In this document: piece by piece, positions 55,446-64,000 of the stretch
Layout: the number at the start of each line of letters is the position of its first letter
How positions within the stretch are numbered: the stretch's first letter is position 1
NCBI RefSeq assembly: GCF_020509005.1
Contig: NC_063021.1
Location: forward strand, 1,426,001-1,490,000
Length of the DNA stretch: 64,000 nucleotides
From: Fulvia fulva
Lineage: Eukaryota > Ascomycota > Dothideomycetes > Mycosphaerellales > Mycosphaerellaceae
Direction: 5' to 3'
Position numbers and translations under genes: made by a program
The notes under the pieces: model-generated
The model's input: the letters and a program-made list of their open reading frames with translations, nothing else
The model's database searches: none
What the model was told of the DNA's origin: nothing

Positions 55446-56152
55446 ATGAGCGCTTGCGGATCTGAAGCCGACAAGCATAGCGATCCGTACCTGCAGCATA
55501 TCGATCTCGTTATGGCGTTGTGCGACTCGTCACACGAGAGCCTCGCTGCGGCAGACTGGCACGATATTGCCACTATTCACGACCGCGCAGAGCTCATGTT
55601 CACGCAAGTCTACATGTGTCACCACGGCCAGGTTATCTGGCAAGCAACGCCAACGTGACTCTCACAGCAAGAAGAAATCTCTTCGCCGAATGAGAAAGCT
55701 TCACATTAGCCGTGGCTTCAGAGCCGCGGGATCACTCCCCAAACGCTGGCAGTGGGTCACGCACAACACACGCTGCTACCTAGGAGCTCGACACGAGAGG
55801 CGACGCGCGGAAGCAAGCAAGACCGGCGGCTCAACGCTTTCACAGCAAGTATTGGCACTACTACGTTAAGCTCCAGCAGGACGAGCTACACACCATCGAC
55901 GCAAAGGTTGCACGCCTCCTGTGTGAAGCGAACAGCGATATCATCGTGGAGGCAGGCATTTACACGCAGCGGCACGGGGAACGACATTCCACCCGCCATG
56001 ATCAACTGCACATATCTGACCCCAGTCAACTAGCATTGTTCATGCGATCAGCAGCTGTTGGTGTCGTGGCACGTGCGTGGCAATCAAAGCTGCACCAGTT
56101 GCATCTTCATGATGCCGAGCTGCAGCAGCGACGGCGGAGACGGCCACTTTGA
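55446..56152 (+). CDS. Tentative hypothetical gene, two exons
   Basis: From ATG 55446 the translation looks protein-like (SDPYLQHIDLVMALCDSSHE, SLAAADWHDIATIHDRAELM). A second stretch from 55784 to the stop at 56152 does too (FHSKYWHYYVKLQQDELHTI, DAKVARLLCEANSDIIVEAG). Joining 55446-55631 to 55784-56152 is in phase 0 and gives 184 aa, but the donor would be the poor GTTATC and the branch site is weak. The C-terminus ends RRRRRPL. No family is recognised. It could be an annotated orphan gene, a decayed gene or chance. Confidence 0.3.
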
Positions 56153-58158
56153 CGTCAATGAATGGCCAATGTAGGCTGTCCAATGCTCCAGGCTCGAGCA
56201 GAGATCCGCAAAACCAAAGTATGATTTGCGTCGTGTCGGATGTATCGCTCGATCAAGGCGTATGCAGGCGAACGCAGGCGAATGCACTTCCTGTTAGAGG
56301 GGCATTAGAAGGCATGCACCTGCAAGCCTGGTATCACCAGCTCCACAGGGTCTACATTCCCACACTGCAGAAGAGGCACGCATGTGGCAGTTGCACGTCG
56401 CGGGATTGCGGCTTGCAGGGCTCCCTTAACAGAGCGAGCAGAGATGCATGGATATGTCCGTTGCGCAAGACGATCTCGTGGAGGGCGGAGGGTGGAGGCG
56501 GCGTGGCCAGCGCGGTTACTTGTTAAAGATTTCGCAATCGATCAACCAGCATCGCTTACAACATGTGTCCACCTCAACACTATTTGCTGCGCACGATCTG
56601 ACACGGAGGTACGTACCCAAACGAGGGTGGTGGTGAAGCTTTTTGTCAACGCACCCGACCTGTTCACTCGCGCGTGCTAGCGACAACTCTACGCCGCTAG
56701 GAGGAAGTCGTCATTAGCATGTGTGGATGTTCCCGGCCGCGCTCTACCCCAGTCGACGGTCCAGCTAATCATCGTCTCATGTCTCACTCTCAACGCCTTT
56801 TCGCCGGCAGCTGCGCAGGTGATGAGTGTTGAGAGCGTCAGCCGCCGGCGGCGAGCGCGCGACGTGTGCGTGGTGGATGTAGACGCGGCGAAGTGGCAGT
56901 GGCAGTGGCAGTGGCAGTGGCAGTGGCAGTGGCAGTGGCAGTGGCAGTGGCAGTGGCAGTGGCAGTGGCAGTAGCAGTGGCAGAGCCAGAGCCAGAGCCA
57001 GAGCCAGCAGCAGACTCCAGAGTCGCAATCTCGACCGTTGGCGAGTACTGTAGAAGACTTCCCTAGCGAGAATCTCAATGGCGCTTAGCCCTTGTTGGCC
57101 GCCGAGTGCACGAGCCCGTAGATGGCCGTCGCTCTCCATCAGGGCTCCATCTGGCGCACAGAGCTTGCCGCCGAGATTGGCCCATCAGGTGTGGAAGAGG
57201 GCGTGTCGGCGAGCAGGTGGGATGGCCTCATCCAGCGACAGTCTACAGATACGCCCATCGGACGGCGGCGGGGCTAGACGCGACAGACACGGGCAAGTCG
57301 TTCATCAACAACAGGGCAGCAGTAGTTGAATTAGCAGGAACAGGGCTTGACGGCACTCGCTCCTACAGCGAGCAGGTGCGACTAGACGGGAGACGAGTAG
57401 AGGCTGGGAAGAGCGCGTACGAACGCACGGATGGGAAGGTCGCCAGCATGAGCGCAGGACTGGGGCAAAGAACTGGTGGTCGCGGGCAGAATGCTGCGTG
57501 TGCAAAATAAGGTATTGCAGTGTGCAGCTGTCAATAATGGCCGTTCCGATAGCAGCAGCGGCAGTACATACTGTAGTTATGCTCGTGCTACCGCTTGGTG
57601 AATGATTATGTATCCGTGTATCGCTCGCTCGCTCATCACTCGCCCGCCCGCTCGCTCGCCTGCCTGATGATGAGAGCGCTCGAGCTAAGGATGTGCAAGC
57701 GGCTGCGGGCTCGAGCAGCGTACCTAGTAGACGTAGAACTAGTAGCTGCTGCCAAATGGCAAATGCGCAGCTGCACCTGCCTGCAACCCCACCAGAAGTC
57801 GACCGGGAAGAGGGGCGTCTCAGGTCTGTGCCAAAGCTTGCTGCATGCGCCAGACTGACCAGGCCAGCTCCAATTCGACGCTCGCCGCCAGCTTTACGCG
57901 CCTCCATTTCCTCTCGGTGATCTCATAAGGTATGGAGCTCTGCACATATTTCTGTACTAATAAAACATAGCCCAGCATCCACCGCACCCTAGGCGCTCTC
58001 GCATGACTACCGAGGAAACCATGGCTAAGACTTATATTCTTCCTACTGCCTCTGCCTGCGTCCTCTGATCGCTTCCCTTTTATACTTTTACATCACCAGA
58101 TGTCCGTCGGTGACTCTGGTCCTCTCGCCACCATTCACTCTCGTTTAAGGGTAGCAGC
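56153..58158. other. Gene-poor region with microsatellites upstream of the GT2 gene
   Basis: About 2 kb. It contains a hexanucleotide array near 56.9-57.0 kb and a GCTC-rich low-complexity stretch at about 57620-57660. ORFs on both strands across the repeat are artefacts of it. No gene is supported; the 3' part is presumably the GT2 promoter. Confidence 0.5.
56893..57006. repeat. Hexanucleotide microsatellite (GTGGCA)13 plus (GAGCCA)4
   Basis: Thirteen perfect GTGGCA units (56893-56970) are followed by GTAGCA, GTGGCA and four GAGCCA units. The unit length of 6 keeps all frames open on both strands. Confidence 0.95.
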
Positions 58159-59786
58159 ATGGTTTCCTGGCTTTGTATCGCCGTCGTTGCATGGTATGCT
58201 ATCTCTCCCTCCACTTCTCGACAGCCCGTCCGTCCTCTTCGGGGAACGGGTAAAGAAAACTCTATATCCACGATGCACGTGAGGCTCACACATCGAACAG
58301 GTTGTTTCGTTACTTCCGCCTGATCGTCAATTGCATTTCACATTGGACCTTCCGACCAATCCCCATACCAGAGAGCCCTACCTACACCTCGCAGGATGTC
58401 ACCATCATCCTGCCGACCATTGCCAACGGTGGCGATGAACTCGAAACCACCCTGCGGACTTGTCTCTCCGCCCAGCCGTACGAGCTGATCCTAGTGACGA
58501 TCGAGACCAACGTCGAAAACCTCACCAAGACGGCGAACAGGATTAACGCCAAAAAGATTCGCGTTCTAAGCATACGGGAAGCGAACAAACGCAGACAGAT
58601 GTGCCGAGCGATACCGGAAGTGTCAACACGCATTACCATCTTCGTGGACGATGATGTTATGTGGCCGCCAAAGGTGTTGCAGTGGATGCTGGCACCCTTT
58701 GAGGATCCAAAGATGGGCGGCGTGGGCACTTCGCAGAGGTTGAGGCGCTCGCAGAACATGAGCGTCTGGAGCTTCCTGGGTGCGGCATACCTCGAGCGCC
58801 GAAATTTCGACTGCTCCGCTTGCCTCCACATTGATGGCGGCTTGCCATGTCTCTCCGGTCGGACCGTCGCTTATCGAAGCGCCATTCTCCAGGACGATGC
58901 GTTCACCCACGGCTTCACGCACGAAGAGTGGCGCACGTGCCAGCTCAACGCTGACGACGATAACTTCATCACGAGATGGATGTACAGCCACGATTGGAAA
59001 ATCGCCATGCAGTACCACAAGGAGGCGGAAGTGCAGACGACGCTGGAGGATGGGCCCAAGTACCTGAGCCAGTGTCTCCGGTGGGTGCGCAGCAACTGGC
59101 GCAGCAACCTCACGAGCATGTTTGTCGAGCGTCACTACTGGGCGTATGTGTACCATGAACATATGGCTGCAAGGCATTTACTGACAGGATCTGCAGAACA
59201 CAACCCTGGAGCACGTACTCCGTCCTTCAAACAACAATCACGGCCTGGGCATTACCCTATGATCTCTTAATATTCATTTCCTGCTACCAAGCATCATATA
59301 ACTGGCCCGAAAATCTGCGCACCGCACTTTTCGTGTTCCTGTTCACATGGACATTTCTGTTCAGCAAGACTGTCAAACTTTGGGGTCACTTTTTCCGATA
59401 CCCAGCAGACGTGGTCTTTATACCCGTCTACGTATGCTTTGGCTACTTCCATGGTCTGATCAAGCTATGGGGTCTTTTCACACTAAGTGAGGTGAGCTAA
59501 CGGCATAAGCTTAAAATTGACGAATGTTATTCACTGACCGCCTTTTCAGACAACATGGGGAAGCAGAGACGGCGCAGATACCGACAACCGCGTGCGTATG
59601 ATTCGGCTGCCACAATACGGCTCGACGATACCCGATGGCCGGAAGTCCGAGACTTTCGACTTTGCCAACAACGAAGTGGTCGACGAAGAGACACTGCCTG
59701 CCTACGACACCCACCGCAAGCATCACAACCTACCCTTAATGACAATGACAACGACAACGACAACGACAACACCCTATCACGATTGA
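58159..59786 (+). CDS. Family 2 glycosyltransferase, polysaccharide-synthase type
   Basis: Four exons, 58159-58193, 58301-59143, 59197-59491 and 59550-59786, encode 469 aa. The 11-residue first exon (MVSWLCIAVVA) plus LFRYF forms a short membrane start. The GT-A domain has TIILPTIANGGDELETTL, the DDD of FVDDDVMWPP (128-130), ADDDN (229-233) and QCLRW (269-273), the processive GT2 signature. After splicing, HYWATQPWSTYSVLQTTITA leads into three membrane segments (TALFVFLFTWTFLFS, VVFIPVYVCFGYFHG). The end has a Thr run coded by an (ACGACA)n repeat. It resembles fungal GT2 enzymes reported to be needed for hyphal growth and virulence of plant-infecting species; the polymer made is unknown. Confidence 0.87.
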
Positions 59787-60740
59787 CGAAACTTATGTTT
59801 GCGCACGATACCCAGGCATCGTCTTCAGTTCTTGCATCAGCACTTCGCATAGAGGTAGATGGGTGCGAGGCACCATCTGCCACCAGGAGAGGCATCACCT
59901 GCCCGTTGGAAACGCTGTGCTGGCCCAGAAAAAGTTCTTGGTGCTACTCATGAGCAGGTTTATTTGGCGAGGCGTAACGGCTTGAAAAGTTGGGGCACGC
60001 GGCCGGCACAGTGGTTTGAGCATGGCTGTCCCAAGAATGTAAGGGAGATTTGCAGAGGCACGTTTGGGCGGCAGGCTTGGAGCTTTCGACGCAACTGCTA
60101 CGTTTGGAGCGTTATTGAGCGTTTGTGTACAGAGTACCTCATGGCATAGCGACGTCTCTATCAGGCACGGACAAGCAATTTGATGGCCTTGATGCGGTCG
60201 TTGATAGAATCATATTGATGCTGCTACTGAACTCGCCGTGCTCGCGTACCTGCAGCGCAGCAGGTATCCTTGTACCGAGGCCTGCTGGGTCTCTGCTGTG
60301 CGACTGCCCGCTTCGCATATGAACAATGAGTGCGATGTACACAACGTATCTTCTCGGTAGGCCCGTCGTTACACACTGCCTTCGCTTACAAGGCATAACA
60401 GCTCTCAGCACTCTCCTCCACCTCAGCTCCCGCTTTCCGGTCCTGTGATGCACTACCGTGCTGACCGGAAGCGAATCTGAAGGCTCACTAGTGGTGGCAG
60501 CCACGAATCCATCATCCACAATATTGACTGGCCACATCTGCGGCCATCGTGGACGAGAGCTAATCCATGGCAGCCGGACAGTGTAAACCGCCAAGCTTTC
60601 TCAAAGTTTGGGGTAATTCCATCAAATGTCAATGAAACTTGAGCAATTAGTCAGTGAGCCACAAACGCTGGCCACTGGCTGTGGATCAGAGATGTGGTTG
60701 ACCGTATGGCTGTAGCTAAATCCAACGTGGCCGGACAGCA
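59787..60740. other. Intergenic, no gene seen
   Basis: About 950 bp. ORFs such as 60139-60594 (minus) lack protein character. It includes the GT2 3' UTR. Confidence 0.45.
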
Positions 60741-61671
60741 CTAAGGCAGCAGGCTCACACGTTTTCGCGCCTGCTTGCGGTTAGGCAGTGTGCCATGCAT
60801 AACGCCTGCCAGCCACCTTATGCAAAGGCCTGCTCGTGCAGGCGAGAGGGGTGGACCGACGATCATGAGGTCGACAGACATCACCGTCGACTTCGGGCAG
60901 GATGCCGCAACAACCACGCCCAAACCCTCTTGACTGTTCGCCACCACGAATGTTGAGTGGTCATGCGGCTCAATCGGTGCTGGAAACGTAAGACGCGCTG
61001 ACCGGAGGCAAAGGGTTGCGTTGTTTGGGAAGAGTGCATGTACGTACTTGATACTACGTTCACTCAGGGTTGCCACTTGCAGGGATCAAGGTTCGAGCGA
61101 AAAGAATGCACCGGCCGCATGCTCGTCATGCTGCTCACCGACGTCTTTCTCGGCCCGCTCTGATTGCGTGTCTACAAACTTAGTCAGTGCTGGTGGATCA
61201 CAGGGCAAGATATCACTGCGCAAAGTCTCAAGCCAACAAGCTGATGTACATACTACTACTTGTGGCGTGGTCAACAACCACCTTCAGACGGCCACCTTAC
61301 TTGGTCTAGTGGACAGCGGCAGCAGAGAGTCATGGGCTGCGTCTCGTCTAACTGCAGCCGACCAGGATGGCTCTCTGCCGTGTGCGTGGCACGATGTCAT
61401 GCAGCAGCTGTGAGATGTCGTGGATGTCACCATGTCTCTTGACACGACAACGACAGTCGGCTGGAGCTCGCGCAGTCGGCTCGCTGCTGGAGCGGCGCTC
61501 GAAGACGCCGATGTCGTGATGGGTCGACATCTCCACAGTATGTAGCAGTGAAGTGAAGCAAACGGCTAAACACGCTTCGAACATGATCTGCCCGCTCTCC
61601 GGCGAGAAAGGGCCACCAGCAGGCTCGGGCAAATTCTGAGCGCACGAGCATCTGAGACCTAGACGCCACAT
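60741..61671 (-). other. Possible spliced or decayed minus-strand gene
   Basis: Two adjacent minus-strand stretches in one frame read protein-like: about 61277-61086 and 61076-60741. The second includes YVHALFPNNATLCLRSARL and FVVANSQEGLGVVVAASCP. They are separated by a TGA that a GTGAGC-to-GCAAG intron (61138-61076) would remove in frame. Another possible intron is 61253-61172 (GTATGT, CACTGACTAAG, GTAG). I could not build a complete ATG-to-stop model, so this is not called as a CDS. Confidence 0.2.
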
Positions 61672-62292
61672 GCTCGACTTGGAGAAGAGCTCCAGATTGG
61701 CTTTTGATGGTGGCAGAATATCGGACGCGCAGAGGATGACGGCTCGGTGAAAAGTCTCGGGAGTATGTGGTTGTCAAAGATCCTGCGCCAGCGCCAGCTG
61801 TCTGACGGCACTGCTGATGCAGAGCATTCACTGATGAAGCCAGACTACGTCAAGACTCAGCTGAGAATTCGCTTTCGTAATTGCCTGTTTGGACATCTGC
61901 GGGACTATTGATCCAAGTACTCTCACGCCAAGCTCAGGTCATGCGCGGCTGTCACACTCAATAGACGAGGGTCTGCTCGAAAGTCTGATTACAGCACATT
62001 CACATGCAACTCGTATCTGAGGATGAGCCCGTGTCCCCGTAAGAGCGCTCACCAGCAGATAAGGCACGAGATCTCGGAACCCGGCGGACTGATTGTTCTA
62101 CAGTCTAAGACAACATGCGTTCAGCGTGATTCTGTCGGGCATTCGTCAATCTCGATCAGAAGCGGCACAGCAACATTGAAGCTTTCACTCCTTCAGCAGG
62201 AACGTGACAGATTTACGACCTGCATACAGGGTCGTCTGCTAGCGCGTAGTAAGACGATCTCCAATTGCTAGCGCGACTCTCACGATCAGCCT
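61672..62292. other. Intergenic, no gene seen
   Basis: About 620 bp downstream of the aldolase stop; contains its 3' UTR. No repeat or RNA gene recognised. Confidence 0.45.
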
Positions 62293-63365
62293 TCACTTCT
62301 CCTCCGACTCGAACTTCTGCTCCAATTCCTTGAGGCCCTGGAAAGTCTTATCCCACTTGGCCCATTCCTTCTCGCCATCCTGGAAGCCTCCGGCGAGAGG
62401 TAGACGGTTGCCCTTGGGATCGCCCATGCCCCAGAGTCTGCCAATAGCTTCCTTCATCCCAACCGGACCCCAGGCAGCAATGAGCTTCTCGCCTTTGCAT
62501 ATCCTGAATTGCAACTCGCGCATCTGGTTGATATCCTGTTTGGTTGTGCCCTTGGCTGAGCTGTCATTGAACATGCGGAAGAGTCTGACGACCACTCTTG
62601 GAAAGCAGCCGGACAGACCATCAATGGCGGCGACACCACCAATTGTCAACACTGGAAGCAAGTTCTGACCAAGACCGGTGAATGTGTAGAAGTGCTCGTG
62701 GTCGATGTTGGGCGATGAAGCGATCAATGTCTGGTCATCGATGATGCCGTGCGAGAGCTTTGTGCCAACAATGTTCGGGTGCGCTGCCAGCTTCTCGAAT
62801 GTGGATGGTGCAATGTAGAGGCCATTCGTCACGCCGGGGTAGTGGTAACTGCCCGTCGTTAGCGCCACTTGTAACACTGACAGCGCCATACTTACATTAG
62901 GATAGGAATTGGTGATCGATCTGCCACTACCTCAAACCACTTCTGAAGACCTGCTTGACCTGTTGCTGGAGCAAAGTATGCCGGACCGAGTACCATCGCA
63001 TATTCAGCACCTGCTGCCTGGCTGTCCTTGATCATCTCAATTGTGTCATCTATGTTTTGTGTCGCAGTGCCCGCAATAATGGGTCTGTCCTTAAAGCCGG
63101 CATCGTCCAAAGTCTTCCTCTGGCTCTTGATCAATTCATGCCGCTCAGAGTTGCGAACAAAGATCGCCTCGCCGGTGCTGCCCAGAATGACCAAACCCTT
63201 GATGCCACCTCTTGCCAAGAAAAGCGAGTGTTCACTCTGTGTCTCGAGATCGAGCGGAGGTGATACTGGGTCGTAGTTTGAGCTGCCTTTTTTCGCGAAA
63301 AAGGTTGGAACTGGGCAGTAAATGCCCTTTGGTGGCGGCGATGCCTGAGCTCCACTGCTGACCAT
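62293..63365 (-). CDS. DapA/DHDPS-family aldolase
   Basis: Exons 63365-62896 and 62848-62293, with a 47-bp intron (GTAAGT, GCTAAC, GGCAG), encode 341 aa. It is a class I TIM-barrel lyase: KGIYCPVPTFF at the start, LVILGSTGEAIF as the GxTGE motif, YAMVLGPAYF, the active Tyr in IYHYPG (about 160) and the Schiff-base Lys in IVGTKLSHG (Lys187). Members cleave or form 2-keto acids with pyruvate; in fungi they include 2-keto-3-deoxy-L-galactonate aldolases and hydroxyproline-type 4-hydroxy-2-oxoglutarate aldolases. The substrate cannot be set from sequence. It is 12 kb from the rhamnose-like pair, so a shared pathway is not implied by position. Confidence 0.85.
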
Positions 63366-64000
63366 TGTGTATGCGAATGTGGGGTCGAAGAGGGGTGTTG
63401 ATGTTGTTTGCTGAGATCAGAAGTCGAGGAATAATATCTTACAGATGAAGGAACCTCGAAGATGTTAAGAACTACTTTCCCCGTTCACGTCTCAAGAACA
63501 ATCCCCCAGAGGCCGACAGTCGGCATTGTGACCCCCACCACAGCAGCCCCAACGATGAGCTGTTCTTAATCTTCCACCGGGCAATCTTCCCCACCCGTTC
63601 AGAGGCTCAACTCTCCGGAACATCTCCCACCGAGCTCACTTCCCTCCCGCAACAGTCCACAGCCGGCAGGTGCACCGACGGGGCCGAACTTGGAAGTCAC
63701 AGCGAAACATCTTCCCATTTATTCTTTCACAAGCTCAATCAACCACCTCTCAACACTCAAACTCCCGGATCCCGCGCGACGACCAGCTGCAGCATGCTAT
63801 ACGGACGATGACACCCTGGGCCCAGTCTGCGTTCTGCAGATATCTCGAGGCGAGCGGTGATGCACAGTCGGACGCGCGACTACAGCATGACGATCAGCAC
63901 ATGCTGAGCTCTTCCGCGCTGTGCTCCTACCGGGATGATATGGACTAGGGAAGGCGAGGGCGACCACGACTTTCAGACGGCACCATGCATGTCTTTGCAT
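63366..64000. other. Upstream region of the aldolase gene to window edge
   Basis: About 630 bp. A short plus-strand ORF (ATG 63808 to 63948, 46 codons) is unsupported. It holds the aldolase promoter and leader; nothing else is recognised. Confidence 0.45.

Noticed and set aside
1..64000. tRNA, rRNA, CRISPR arrays, transposons
   Set aside because: Reading for tRNA B-box-like sequences and long repeats gave no convincing hit; ggttcga strings found were inside genes or lacked a cloverleaf context. A tRNAscan-type run would settle this.

Overview
This is nuclear DNA of a filamentous ascomycete fungus. The genes are single-copy eukaryotic housekeeping genes (RAT1, USO1, RTF1, COQ7, DUS3, ROK1, cactin, XLF/NEJ1) carrying short introns of about 47-240 bp. 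The introns have GTAWGT-like donors, CTRAC/CTAAC branch points and YAG acceptors. Gene content (forkhead factor, SFP1-type zinc finger, L-rhamnose catabolic pair, GT2 polysaccharide synthase) and gene style suggest a Dothideomycete, but that placement is inference. I found no tRNA, rRNA, CRISPR array or recognisable transposon.

Layout. 1-5.9 kb: the 5' part of a Ser-rich protein running off the left edge (minus), XLF/NEJ1 (minus) and cactin (plus, head to head with XLF). 7.7-16 kb: a forkhead transcription factor, a mitochondrial PP2C phosphatase and the nuclear exoribonuclease RAT1 (minus). 16.5-24.3 kb: the tether USO1, a BAP31-like ER protein (minus) and tRNA-dihydrouridine synthase DUS3. 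24.3-28 kb: almost 4 kb with no supportable gene, ahead of an SFP1-type zinc-finger factor. 31-41.2 kb: an amidase, a conserved unknown (minus), a WD40 protein, a BTB-like protein, a Pro-rich protein and a small glyoxalase-fold protein. 41.3-47.3 kb: a basic nuclear-type protein with duplicated exons (minus), COQ7 (minus) and RTF1. 47.6-54 kb: an interrupted small ORF, a divergent sugar-lactonase / L-rhamnose-dehydrogenase-like pair, ROK1 (minus) and ATP synthase subunit g. 54-64 kb: gene-poor, with one tentative gene, a hexanucleotide microsatellite, a GT2 polysaccharide synthase and a DapA-family aldolase (minus).

How the genes relate. Most are unlinked housekeeping functions: RNA decay, processing and modification, ER/Golgi traffic, mitochondrial energy metabolism, DNA end joining. 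The only pathway-like grouping is the divergent pair at 48.6-50.8 kb, which fits the first two steps of fungal oxidative L-rhamnose catabolism.

I did not find a clearly new multi-gene system. The features most worth a second look are a perfect 48-bp inverted repeat spanning a splice acceptor (40.2 kb), an exon-plus-intron duplication (42 kb), a periodic LGxxGG repeat tail on XLF (2.4-2.85 kb) and an ORF broken by one in-frame stop (47.9 kb). Exon boundaries were read by eye from splice signals and reading frame. Some apparent ORF starts are TTG or GTG, so I moved those starts to ATG.
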